This document shows positions 1 through 6,853 of a DNA stretch of 38,101 nt, piece after piece. The stretch lies in assembly GCA_902791025.1 (NCBI GenBank), contig CADATZ010000052.1, positions 1 to 38,101 of the forward strand. Reading direction: 5' to 3'. Below the pieces are notes generated by a model. That model searched no databases. It saw nothing but the letters and a program-made list of their open reading frames with translations, and was not told the DNA's origin. Source of the stretch: an uncultured Chloroflexota bacterium. GTDB lineage: Bacteria > Chloroflexota > Anaerolineae > Anaerolineales > Anaerolineaceae. The position numbers were made by a program, and so were the translations under genes. Positions within the stretch are counted from its first letter, which is position 1. The number at the start of each line of letters is the position of its first letter.

Positions 1-2
1 AT

Positions 3-86
3 CGCTGGTATAACAATTTTCCGATGCGTCCTTTAGGCTGGTTATCTCCCGCTTCTTTTTTAAAGAATTTTGTTACACATCATTGA
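3..86 (+). CDS. Transposase C-terminal fragment (IS3/IS481-like integrase), cut by window edge
   Basis: The first bases of the window read in frame 3 as 27 codons ending in TGA. The peptide contains RWYNNFPMRPLGWLSPASF. A Y-N-N-x-x-x-R-P-L-G-W-x-S-P-x-x-F string is typical of the extreme C-terminus of DDE integrase-core transposases of the IS3/IS481 type (rve_3 region). The rest of the gene lies to the left of the window, so the family assignment rests on this tail only. No terminal inverted repeat could be identified between the stop codon and the regulator gene that follows. Confidence 0.55.
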   Translation, partial: RWYNNFPMRPLGWLSPASFLKNFVTHH

Positions 87-103
87 CAAACCTACAAATT
101 TCT

Positions 104-838
104 CTATATAATGCATTTTTCTGTGTAGGTGCATTCACTCAATGGAAGAAATGCCTTGATCTTATCTGCCTTATTTCTCCGTCCGGCATAACGCAGCAAG
201 CGCACCGTATCGACATTATACCTGTCATATAATGCATTCACAATTAATTTATATTTAGATCCGCTATAGGTCAGTCGGATCGTTTTATCACAGTAGATAT
301 CAACCAGCATTTTTTCCGCAGTAATATCGTGCGGAGCGGCAAGGTTCAGTGGAGCCTGGCTCGTCCAGTCAAGTACAACGATCATATCCGGCTGCCAATA
401 TCTGGCGTAATCTCTTTCTGATGGCTTATACAACACAATTGTCTTAGTAGTATCTCGAAGGAAATCAAAAACGAATGCGCTGGTATCGCGTTCCGTTTGA
501 AGGAAGATCGTATTCCGAGCAATGAGGTGATTCAGAAATTCGTTCAGCAGAGTGCTTTCAAAAACGGTGAAGCCTATCGCAGGATATTTCCCGGCAATAT
601 GATTTTTGATATCAACAGCAGATTGTGAATATACTGGAGAATATACATCTTTTTTATGGTCAGATAACGAATATTGATCGCGGCCAACATGGACCAGTTT
701 TCCGCGTTTTACAAGATCACCGATCATCCAAATAAGGGAATTATCGCTCATTTCCTTTTTTTCATTTTTCATGATCGAAATGAGTTCTTTCCGCGGATAT
801 ATCCTTCCCCGTTCAAGACTTCTCAAAGTGTTTTGCAT
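104..838 (-). CDS. AbiEi-like transcriptional regulator / antitoxin-type protein (DUF6577-like)
   Basis: About 244 residues. The N-terminal 60 residues look like a winged helix (RSLERGRIYPRKELISIM, then a region ending GKLVHVGRDQYSL), followed by an alpha/beta domain. This is the architecture of AbiEi-type antitoxins of type IV toxin-antitoxin systems and of related DUF6577 proteins, which bind DNA and repress their own promoter. Start choice: ATGs exist at 850, 844 and 838; a GTGGTGA stretch lies suitably upstream of 838, which I prefer. The promoter at 892-920 and the inverted repeat at 856-891 directly upstream fit autoregulation. An AbiEii nucleotidyltransferase toxin would be expected just downstream, but only a transposase remnant lies there, so the gene looks solitary in this window. 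Family assignment is from overall pattern, not from a search. Confidence 0.55.
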   Translation of the reverse strand: MQNTLRSLERGRIYPRKELISIMKNEKKEMSDNSLIWMIGDLVKRGKLVHVGRDQYSLSDHKKDVYSPVYSQSAVDIKNHIAGKYPAIGFTVFESTLLNEFLNHLIARNTIFLQTERDTSAFVFDFLRDTTKTIVLYKPSERDYARYWQPDMIVVLDWTSQAPLNLAAPHDITAEKMLVDIYCDKTIRLTYSGSKYKLIVNALYDRYNVDTVRLLRYAGRRNKADKIKAFLPLSECTYTEKCII

Positions 839-855
839 GAACATCACCACATCGT

Positions 856-891
856 ATCAATCGTCAATATTTACAAATACTGACGATTGAT
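856..891. promoter_or_regulatory. Inverted-repeat operator of the AbiEi-like gene
   Basis: Two perfect 11-bp arms, ATCAATCGTCA at 856-866 and TGACGATTGAT at 881-891, are separated by 14 bp. They lie between the -10 box and the start codon, across the expected transcription start. AbiEi-type antitoxins are known to bind inverted repeats in their own promoter, so an autorepressor site is the natural reading. Confidence 0.6.
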
Positions 892-920
892 ATTATAACG
901 ATTATTATTTCACCTGTCAA
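892..920 (-). promoter_or_regulatory. Consensus sigma70-type promoter of the AbiEi-like gene
   Basis: On the - strand, TTGACA (915-920) and TATAAT (892-897) are separated by exactly 17 bp: a perfect consensus housekeeping promoter. The predicted start falls inside the inverted repeat, so a bound dimer would block it. Confidence 0.75.
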
Positions 921-1242
921 ACTGTGATCCCTGTCTTGTTGAAAACCATAATATCTGTAATCACAAAATTTGCCGTATTGTAACTAATATAAAAGATACG
1001 CTTTTTGGTAATAATCAGTCTTCTTTTTACATGTTTTTTTACCCCTTTTTCTATAAATAGGCGCATTGCACCCTTGAAAATTCACTCGATCATCCTGCAC
1101 GATTACCTTGGTGGAGAAATATAAAAATTGAACATTTTTGTCCTGAATCATTCATGTAACCTGAAATGCTGAATTGATTCCGGAAAATCAAATGCGTAAA
1201 CAGATTTTTTGTTTTGCTAAAAAGAAGCCTGTTCGATTATAG
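921..1242. other. Intergenic stretch without a recognisable gene
   Basis: AT-rich sequence with scattered short poly-T runs. I see no coding pattern, tRNA or convincing regulatory structure before the hairpin at 1243. Confidence 0.5.
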
Positions 1243-1287
1243 AAAAACAGAGAAATTCAAGGCTATACCCTGAATCTCTCTGTTTTT
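1243..1287 (-). terminator. Hairpin terminator downstream of tRNA-Lys
   Basis: AAAAACAGAGA (1243-1253) pairs with TCTCTGTTTTT (1277-1287), and the stem continues inward with small mismatches through ATTCAAGG/CCTGAAT. The U-rich outer arm on either strand makes it potentially bidirectional. It lies directly downstream of the - strand tRNA gene. Confidence 0.6.
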
Positions 1288-1355
1288 CAGACCGAATCAT
1301 GTCCAATATTCTGGTCTTTGACTATAAAATCAGTACTGACTTTAAAACACAAAAG

Positions 1356-1429
1356 TGACCCATCGGGGACTCGAACCCCGAACACGCTGATTAAGAGTCA
1401 GCTGCTCTGCCAAATTGAGCTAATGGGCC
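1356..1429 (-). tRNA. tRNA-Lys (anticodon CTT)
   Basis: The - strand folds as a standard cloverleaf. The acceptor stem is GGCCCAT/ATGGGTC with one G-U pair and discriminator A. The D arm is around AGCTCAATTTGGCAGAGCA. The anticodon arm is GCTGA-CTCTTAA-TCAGC with anticodon CTT (reads AAG, lysine). The T arm is CGGGG-TTCGAGT-CCCCG. The 3' CCA is not encoded, because CTT follows the discriminator base. Confidence 0.95.
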
Positions 1430-1451
1430 GTTCATTTACTGAACGTTGATT

Positions 1452-1479
1452 ATTATACACGTTTTTATATATTTGTCAC
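1452..1479 (-). promoter_or_regulatory. Promoter of tRNA-Lys
   Basis: On the - strand, GTGACA (1474-1479) and TATAAT (1452-1457) are 16 bp apart. The predicted start is a few bases before the tRNA 5' end at 1429. Confidence 0.6.
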
Positions 1480-1550
1480 TGTTTTTTGTCATTTTCGTTA
1501 CATTCTGCATTTTTGCGAAGGGTATCTTTCATACCCAGTCCAAAACACAG

Positions 1551-1583
1551 GGCCAGTTACCAGTTTCATACGGGTAACTGGCC
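1551..1583 (-). terminator. Hairpin downstream of the sugar ABC transporter genes
   Basis: A perfect 11-bp stem: GGCCAGTTACC (1551-1561) against GGTAACTGGCC (1573-1583), 11-nt loop. The downstream U content on - is modest (CTGTGTTTTGG). Its position after the permease stop supports a terminator role. Confidence 0.55.
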
Positions 1584-1652
1584 ACAGAGCTGCGCTATTA
1601 GACATGCTGTTCCGTAAAAATTACTTTACAAACCGGAATTGACATAACATTG

Positions 1653-2690
1653 TCAGGCATTGTCTTTTTTCTGCAGGAGGACGGCAAAAATAATAATGAC
1701 GCCTTTCACCGCTTCGCAGAGGAAAGTCGGGACGCCAACGGAATTCAGGATATTGTTCATAACGCCTGTGATCAGCATACCTAAAAACGCCCCAATCACG
1801 GAACCACGACCACCAGACATCGCAGTACCACCCACGATAACCGCAGCGATGGCATCCATCTCGTAACCGTTACCGGCGTTCGCAAAATCCATGGAGCCGA
1901 TACGCGCAATGTAAATGATCGCGGCGATCGCGCACATCACACCGCAGAGGGAATAAATCTTGCGCTTCGTCAGGTTCACATTGATTCCGGAAAGCTTTGC
2001 GGCCCGTTCGTTGGACCCGATAGCAATCGTCTGCCGGCCGAAGGCTGTCTTTTTGAAAATGATATGCATCAGGATAACGATCAGGATCCAATAAATGATC
2101 GGCAGGATCACCTGACCGTTGATCTTGGTCGATGTGATAGCTTTGAATTCATTCGGCACTGTCGGGTTGAATTTCTTGGTCAGCTGCTGGGTGACGGAAC
2201 GGAAGATCTTCATTGTACCGAGTGTAGCAATGAAAGGCGGCAGCTTCCCAAAAGCGACCAGCGAACCGTTCAGATGTCCAAGGATATAGCCAAGGCAGAT
2301 CAGGATGATGATCGCAGCAACATATGCAAAAGGGCCGGTCAAACCGATCTTCAGCAGCAGTCCGAAATTCGGCTCAATGAGATAGAGCAGAATTGCACCT
2401 AACGCACAGAGCATGGATCCTACAGAAAGGTCGATCCCTCCGGAAATAATCACAAAACACATCCCAAGGGCAATGATCCCAGCATAAGCATTGTTCCGCA
2501 GAATGTTCAGCCAGGCCATGCGCATTTTCGGGAACAGCCCGCCGAAGGATCCGGCATTGTTCCACATCACGACAGACTGAATCAGCACCATGATCAACAG
2601 GGCAAACAGTGTTGAAAACAAGCTGTTATGAGCCCAATTGTCTTTAAACCATCCGATAAAACCTTTATTTTGTTTCTTAGCTTTTTCCAT
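1653..2690 (-). CDS. Sugar ABC transporter permease (RbsC/BPD_transp_2 type)
   Basis: 345 residues with about ten hydrophobic segments. It carries the hallmarks of the ribose/galactoside-type permease family: NILRNNAYAGIIALGMCFVI, then ISGGIDLSVGSMLCALGAI near residues 80-100, and a late segment AAVIVGGTAMSGGRGSVIGA. In this family such permeases dimerise in the membrane and pair with a double-domain ATPase of RbsA type. That partner lies 20 bp upstream (2711-4201), so the two are certainly one transcription unit. The likely substrate is a monosaccharide or nucleoside, but it cannot be told from the sequence. No periplasmic binding protein gene is next to it. Confidence 0.9.
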   Translation of the reverse strand: MEKAKKQNKGFIGWFKDNWAHNSLFSTLFALLIMVLIQSVVMWNNAGSFGGLFPKMRMAWLNILRNNAYAGIIALGMCFVIISGGIDLSVGSMLCALGAILLYLIEPNFGLLLKIGLTGPFAYVAAIIILICLGYILGHLNGSLVAFGKLPPFIATLGTMKIFRSVTQQLTKKFNPTVPNEFKAITSTKINGQVILPIIYWILIVILMHIIFKKTAFGRQTIAIGSNERAAKLSGINVNLTKRKIYSLCGVMCAIAAIIYIARIGSMDFANAGNGYEMDAIAAVIVGGTAMSGGRGSVIGAFLGMLITGVMNNILNSVGVPTFLCEAVKGVIIIFAVLLQKKDNA

Positions 2691-2710
2691 TTTGATATCC
2701 GCTCCGTTTA

Positions 2711-4201
2711 TTATTTACCCGAATTCCCGCCGGTAGCAAGGAACATAATGTTATGTTCGGTCATATCATCACCCTCGACCAATCCGACCTGCTGCCCGTG
2801 GAACATCACCCACGAACGGTCGCAAACCCGTATGATCTCCTGCGCCTCAGAAGAAAGAACGATGATCGCCACACCCTGGTCTGCCAGCCGGTGAATGATT
2901 TGATAGATTTCCTCTTTCGCCCCAACATCGACACCCTGTGTCGGATTGTCAAGGATCAAAACCTTCGGGTCCGACATCAGCCATTTCGCCAACACGACTT
3001 TCTGCTGATTTCCGCCGGAAAGGCTGGTGATCAGGTCAAATTTGCTGCCCATTTTGATTCGCAGTTCATCGACTTCCTTCTGGAACAATTCCTCCTGACG
3101 TTTCCCGTCAATAAACAGCCCTTTCACGATCTTTGGCAGGTAAACCAGCGACCCGTTGTCAAGAATCGTCATGTCCTTGAGAATTGCATTCTCTTTTCGA
3201 TTTCGCGGCAGATAGGCGATCCCATGTTCCAAAGCCTGGTGTGTGTTTTTTACAATGATTTCGGAACCGTTCAGGTAAATCTTTCCGCTGTGCTTTGTGT
3301 TGATGGCCCCGAAAACGGTCTGGAAAAGCTCGCTTCTTCCATCACCAAGCAGTCCTGTTACACCCAACACCTCACCGGCATGAACGCTCATTGAAATATC
3401 GTGAAAATAATGATCATCGCTCAGGTTTTCAAGACGAAGGACTTCCTCTCCATAATCACCGCTGCGGGTGTTGGCCTCAACCGTCACTTCATGTCCTACC
3501 ATATGAGCTGCCAGTTTGTGAGGGTTCGTTTCAGATACCATACCCTCAGCGACCATATTTCCATCACGCAGAACGGTAAATCGGTCGCAGATTTCCATTA
3601 CCTCATTCAGCTTATGCGAAATAAAGATGATCCCGACGCCACGATCCTTCAGTGTCCGCATCATGGCGAAAACTCGCTCAATTTCCGGTTCTGTGAGGGA
3701 TGTTGTCGGCTCATCCATGATGATCACAGAGGCATCCTGCAGCAGAGCGCGGCAGATTTCCACGATCTGTTTATAAGAGGCATCCAGATCCCGAACCATG
3801 GTTTTCGGATCCATCTGCACATCCATCCGCTTGAAAAGGTCTTCTGTTTTCCGAATCATTTCCGCTTTATCCAGGAAAAGCCCTTTTTGCGGCAGATGTG
3901 TGATGAACATATTCTCATATATCGTCAGATCATTGACCAGGTTCAGTTCCTGATGGATAAAACCGATCCCGGCATCCAGTGAATCCACAGGAGAATCGAA
4001 ATGTACTTCCTTCCCGTCGATTTCGATAGAACCGCTGTCAGCCGGCAGAACGCCGCCCAGGATGTTCATCAGCGTGGATTTACCTGCACCGTTCTCACCT
4101 AACAACGCGCAGATCTCTCCTCCGTTTAATTTGAAATCCACATCGGTCAGGACGTTATTCGCCCCGAAGGATTTATTGATTTTGTGCATAAATAAATTCA
4201 A
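2711..4201 (-). CDS. Sugar ABC transporter ATP-binding protein, two ATPase domains (RbsA/MglA type)
   Basis: 496 residues, the normal length for RbsA-type ATPases. Domain 1 has Walker A GENGAGKST (about residues 35-43), Q-loop HQELNLV, an unusual signature region DLDASYKQIVEICRAL and Walker B VIIMDEPTTSL. Domain 2 has the degenerate P-loop usual in this family (TGLLGDGRSELF), signature SLSGGNQQKVVLAKWL and Walker B VLILDNPTQGVD, where Asn stands in place of the usual catalytic Glu. Start choice: TTG at 4201 has AGGAGGTG at ideal spacing, whereas the in-frame ATG at 4189 is about 19 nt from it, so TTG is preferred. An extended -10 promoter lies upstream (4232-4260). It energises uptake together with the 1653-2690 permease. 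Confidence 0.92.
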   Translation of the reverse strand: MNLFMHKINKSFGANNVLTDVDFKLNGGEICALLGENGAGKSTLMNILGGVLPADSGSIEIDGKEVHFDSPVDSLDAGIGFIHQELNLVNDLTIYENMFITHLPQKGLFLDKAEMIRKTEDLFKRMDVQMDPKTMVRDLDASYKQIVEICRALLQDASVIIMDEPTTSLTEPEIERVFAMMRTLKDRGVGIIFISHKLNEVMEICDRFTVLRDGNMVAEGMVSETNPHKLAAHMVGHEVTVEANTRSGDYGEEVLRLENLSDDHYFHDISMSVHAGEVLGVTGLLGDGRSELFQTVFGAINTKHSGKIYLNGSEIIVKNTHQALEHGIAYLPRNRKENAILKDMTILDNGSLVYLPKIVKGLFIDGKRQEELFQKEVDELRIKMGSKFDLITSLSGGNQQKVVLAKWLMSDPKVLILDNPTQGVDVGAKEEIYQIIHRLADQGVAIIVLSSEAQEIIRVCDRSWVMFHGQQVGLVEGDDMTEHNIMFLATGGNSGK

Positions 4202-4231
4202 GGAGACACCTCCTTCTTCTTGATTTTATTA

Positions 4232-4260
4232 ATTATAGCATAGACCGGGATACTTTGAAA
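4232..4260 (-). promoter_or_regulatory. Extended -10 promoter of the sugar ABC transporter unit
   Basis: On the - strand, TGCTATAAT (4232-4240) is a perfect extended -10 element. The -35 region TTTCAA (4255-4260), 17 bp upstream, is weak, as is usual when an extended -10 is present. Confidence 0.6.
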
Positions 4261-4317
4261 TATCAAATTTCAATTGCCATTGTACCGCTGTACAGATCAA
4301 ATCCACCAACAACAGAC

Positions 4318-4341
4318 AGCCGAAACCATCCGATTTCGGCT
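4318..4341. terminator. Hairpin between the ABC ATPase promoter and the 4364-5494 gene
   Basis: Perfect 8-bp arms AGCCGAAA and TTTCGGCT with an 8-nt loop. The T-run (seven T after TGAAATTG) is on the + side. For the - strand gene ending at 4364 it is a hairpin without a good U tract. It is probably a transcription end signal, but direction is uncertain. Confidence 0.4.
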
Positions 4342-4363
4342 TGAAATTGTTTTTTTGGTGAAT

Positions 4364-5494
4364 TTATGTTGATAAAGCATTCCTGATGTCTTCCGCCAGT
4401 TCCGGTTCTTCGGAACAAAACTGTGGATCCGCCAGGAGCAAACGGGCTTCATCTTCCGTGAAAGTGATCTCCCCATCTTCGGAATCCTCACTTCGCTCCA
4501 TCGCCCGGAATAATATTTCCCGATAATCCGGCGGAGATAATGAAGAATTATGAGGGAAGAATGAAGAATCGGGATCTAATGAAGAAGGAAGAATGAAGGA
4601 TGAAGAATCATCTTCCAATGAAGAATTATGAATGAAGGATGAAGATTTTTCTTCGTCACATCTTCCAGTCTTATTCTCTGTTTTTTGAGCCTGTTCAATG
4701 GACCCTGACTCCTGATCACTGACCACCGGCTCCTGGCCCCTGAACCCTGAATCCTGACCCCTGGCCCCTGAATCCTGTCCCCTGCCCCCTCGTAACGCTC
4801 CATAAGCCCGTGGCGCGGTATATGCAGCCGGCGCGGAAATCGCGTCAAGCGGAGACAAGGCGTCCCCGGAAACTTCAAGCGGTTCAAATGCCTGCACATC
4901 ATTCCCAACCGGCAATTCCGGGCTGGAAGATGTTTCGATCTTTTTCGCATCTGAACTTTGAACTTTGCACTTTGAACTTTCAGATTCCAGTTTTTCTTTC
5001 GTCTTAAACAGTCGGAGCATCGTGTTCGTCCAACTCAGCTGATTGATCAGCAGCCGTTCTCCGATTTCCGGATTTTTACAGGAGGTTTGCAGCACGCCCA
5101 GATAACTCTTGCGGATGTGGTAAGAACCCACTCCGATCAGATCTTGAATGGACATCGGCGCCTGGCTCAGGTCCTCACCCCGTGCGTGAAGGGTGACCAG
5201 TCCGCGGGCCATTGTGGAGACTCCGCTCATGATCATCTTGCTCAGGGTTACGAAATGCTTGCTGAAATAGCTGGTCTTTTTGGCTTCATCGATCCAGGTG
5301 GAAAGAGAATTGAAGCCCAGCTTCATCACCGTCAGCGCGTCGGTTTCTTCACTCAGAAAAGGAGTGAGGAAATTATCCGGCAAAGGTGCGGAAGACAAAA
5401 CGGTTTTATCGATCGCGTCCACAACGCCGTTCGACAGATTCATCAGCGCATTCCGATACATCATTTTCGCCATTGGGCTGTCTGATAATGCCAT
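4364..5494 (-). CDS. Unrecognised protein with helical N-terminal domain and repeat-derived linker
   Basis: 376 residues, no recognised family. Residues 1-175 look compact and mostly helical (MALSDSPMAKMMYRNALMNL, later SWTNTMLRLFKTKEKL). There is no signal peptide and no clear membrane segment. Residues about 175-335 are a disordered-looking linker encoded by three families of 7-bp repeats. The segment around ESSKCKVQSSDAK comes from GAACTTT units. A 7-residue periodic stretch (RGQDSGA, RGQDSGF, RGQEPVV) comes from CTGACCC units. Three 13-residue units (SSSFIHNSSLEDD, SSSFILPSSLDPD, SSFFPHNSSLSPP) come from TGAAGAA units. The last 40 residues are acidic. The start at ATG 5494 is supported by AAGGAGAAG at proper spacing. 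The gene looks expressed, but the linker was probably acquired by repeat invasion. Function unknown. Confidence 0.75.
   Translation of the reverse strand: MALSDSPMAKMMYRNALMNLSNGVVDAIDKTVLSSAPLPDNFLTPFLSEETDALTVMKLGFNSLSTWIDEAKKTSYFSKHFVTLSKMIMSGVSTMARGLVTLHARGEDLSQAPMSIQDLIGVGSYHIRKSYLGVLQTSCKNPEIGERLLINQLSWTNTMLRLFKTKEKLESESSKCKVQSSDAKKIETSSSPELPVGNDVQAFEPLEVSGDALSPLDAISAPAAYTAPRAYGALRGGRGQDSGARGQDSGFRGQEPVVSDQESGSIEQAQKTENKTGRCDEEKSSSFIHNSSLEDDSSSFILPSSLDPDSSFFPHNSSLSPPDYREILFRAMERSEDSEDGEITFTEDEARLLLADPQFCSEEPELAEDIRNALST
4541..4657. repeat. TGAAGAA heptamer array inside a coding region, three 39-bp units
   Basis: Units at 4541-4579, 4580-4618 and 4619-4657 each contain four heptamers (TGAAGAA and variants GGAAGAA, TGAAGGA, TTATGAA) followed by an 11-bp spacer. 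Because 39 is a multiple of 3, they encode three 13-residue protein repeats on the - strand. Confidence 0.85.
4705..4788. repeat. CTGACCC heptamer array inside a coding region, 12 units in register
   Basis: Twelve consecutive heptamers, all but one starting CTG: CTGACTC, CTGATCA, CTGACCA, CCGGCTC, CTGGCCC, CTGAACC, CTGAATC, CTGACCC, CTGGCCC, CTGAATC, CTGTCCC, CTGCCCC. Read on the - strand they give a 7-residue protein periodicity. Confidence 0.9.
4953..4980. repeat. GAACTTT heptamer array inside a coding region, 4 units
   Basis: GAACTTT, GAACTTT, GCACTTT, GAACTTT in perfect 7-bp register. The reverse complement is the AAAGTTC/GAAAGTT motif that also occurs at 24183-24224. Confidence 0.8.
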
Positions 5495-5528
5495 TTTGTC
5501 TTCTCCTTTCCTCTTTTTTTTCTTTCCC

Positions 5529-5716
5529 GGGGACGGTTATCCCGTACGCGGTACGGGGAACCGTCACTCAGGTTCCACAGTGCTCCTTTTATCTTCAGGC
5601 ACTCGTAAAGTTCGATTTTTTCTTACCCCTAATGGGCTTGGCTCCCGTTATTTTACCGGGTTCCCCTTGGGTGACGGTTCTCCGTACCAGCTTCGCAGTA
5701 CGGAATAACCGTCCCC
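5529..5716. repeat. 188-bp element with long imperfect terminal inverted repeats (GGGGACGGTTAT...)
   Basis: The left end reads GGGGACGGTTATCCCGTAC and continues to GAACCGTCAC. The right end is its inverse, from GTGACGGTTC through GGAATAACCGTCCCC. The arms are about 45 bp and internally palindromic around GTAC. The roughly 90-bp middle shows no reading frame of note. The element sits in the gap upstream of the 4364-5494 gene and starts 35 bp before its start codon. It looks like a non-autonomous MITE-type repeat. Its GGGGAC tip resembles, but is not the same as, the 61-bp palindrome family elsewhere in the window. Confidence 0.7.
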
Positions 5717-5741
5717 GTTTCAATCGTTAAGTAGAGTATAC

Positions 5742-5780
5742 ATAAAAAATTATAAAAGAAAACCGCCAATATTGGCGGTT
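5742..5780 (-). terminator. Intrinsic terminator of the CPBP protease gene
   Basis: A perfect 20-bp palindrome at 5761-5780 (AACCGCCAAT and its inverse) is followed on the - strand by a T-rich tail (TTTTCTTTTATAATTTTTT). It lies 24 bp past the stop codon of the 5804-6691 gene. Confidence 0.85.
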
Positions 5781-5803
5781 GACAAATGTACAATTTTGTG
5801 GTA

Positions 5804-6691
5804 TTAAGCACCGGCTTGATGCGTTTCTAAGGTTTCAGTTGGAGCCATGCTCCACTTTTTTCTCCAGATTTCGAGGATCTCAGCTCGTTTTTCCGGTCGA
5901 ATCAGATAAATTCCGGCAGCGCCCAACAGGATACACAGCACCATGTCAACAGCATCGACCCAGCCCACCGCGTGCGTCAGTACATAATCTCCCGGCAGGA
6001 ACATTCCGGCAAAAACGTCGTGAAGAAAATGAATGATCATCGCCGGCCAAAGACAGCCGCTGCGCAGGAAAATAGCTCCCAGGAAAAGCCCGATAAAGAA
6101 AGAAGAAAACGTCTGGATAAGGGTGATCGGCACCTCAGCACCGGATAAAATATTCGCGCTGTGGACGAGGCCAAAAACGGCTGATGTGAGGAGCAAAGCC
6201 GGAAGGACCTTGTTTTCTTCCTTCCACTGACGCATCAGGTAAGAAATCCCCAACCCACGAAATGCCGCTTCTTCACAGCAGCCTGCCATCAATGAGGTAC
6301 TGATCATGGCAAGCGTGGGAACGGAAAATTTGTTACCGAAAGCGAGTTCTTTTATGCCGGAAAGGATCCAGAATGGGATAATGGCGGCAGTCACTTTCCA
6401 GGCGTCTTCGAAGCTGACAGAGCTGCATGTCAGGCAGCCTTCAAATTCCGGATAGAACCAACGCTTGTGGATCGCCAGCAGCAGAAAAGCGCCTGCTGCA
6501 CAGCCAAAGCCGATAAGAATTTGAGTTTGCCCGGACCGATCCAACAACAACACGTCAAACACCCCAAAAGGCAGACCGATGATACCTTCAGAGAAAATCA
6601 ATCCCCAGATCATCAGGAGGATCGCCCCGGGAATCGTGTGTTTATTCAGGAACTTGTGATTGATTATTCGTTTTTTTTCATCATTTTTCAT
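5804..6691 (-). CDS. CPBP-family intramembrane metalloprotease
   Basis: About 295 residues with roughly eight hydrophobic segments. The three CPBP (Abi/CAAX protease) motifs are present: EEAAFRG in GCCEEAAFRGLG, then FGLVHSA, then HFLHDVFAG. The Glu pair and the His residues are the expected metal/catalytic residues. Family members are membrane-embedded endopeptidases. Some process peptides or confer bacteriocin self-immunity, but no bacteriocin gene is visible nearby. Start choice: the frame is open to 6763, but those codons translate a palindromic repeat, so I take ATG 6691. The Shine-Dalgarno there is poor (GGAAG about 14 nt upstream). A strong terminator follows the gene. Confidence 0.85.
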   Translation of the reverse strand: MKNDEKKRIINHKFLNKHTIPGAILLMIWGLIFSEGIIGLPFGVFDVLLLDRSGQTQILIGFGCAAGAFLLLAIHKRWFYPEFEGCLTCSSVSFEDAWKVTAAIIPFWILSGIKELAFGNKFSVPTLAMISTSLMAGCCEEAAFRGLGISYLMRQWKEENKVLPALLLTSAVFGLVHSANILSGAEVPITLIQTFSSFFIGLFLGAIFLRSGCLWPAMIIHFLHDVFAGMFLPGDYVLTHAVGWVDAVDMVLCILLGAAGIYLIRPEKRAEILEIWRKKWSMAPTETLETHQAGA

Positions 6692-6720
6692 AAAATTGTC
6701 AACTTCCGTAATTTGGTTGA

Positions 6721-6780
6721 TGCAGCGCGGATGCCAGTCACCTGTACGGGCTGCGCTGTACAAGTTTTTTTAAGTAAGCC
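6721..6780. repeat. Degenerate/partial copy of the palindromic repeat
   Basis: Contains GCGGATGCCAGTCACCTGTA and a GGGCTGCGC loop region like the full copies, but the second arm decays into a T run. It shares the GGATGCCAGTCACC string with the degenerate copy at 14100. It abuts a full copy at 6781. Confidence 0.6.
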
Positions 6781-6841
6781 GCACATGGGGACAGGCACAC
6801 TTGTGCGGGCTGCGCCGCACAAGTTGCCAGTCCCCATGTGC
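6781..6841. repeat. 61-bp palindromic repeat, copy 1
   Basis: GCACATGGGGACAGGCAC on the left pairs with its inverse ending CCAGTCCCCATGTGC. Inner arms CTTGTGCGG/CCGCACAAG close over a GCTGCG-type loop. It lies between the CPBP gene and the stop codon of the M1 peptidase. Confidence 0.9.
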
Positions 6842-6853
6842 TTCGTTGAAAAG

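Noticed and set aside
1..80. Short - strand open frame downstream of the AbiEi-like gene (reads FKKEAGDNQPKGRIGKLLYQR)
   Set aside because: It has no start codon after an upstream stop, and the same DNA on + reads as a convincing transposase C-terminus with a stop at 84-86.
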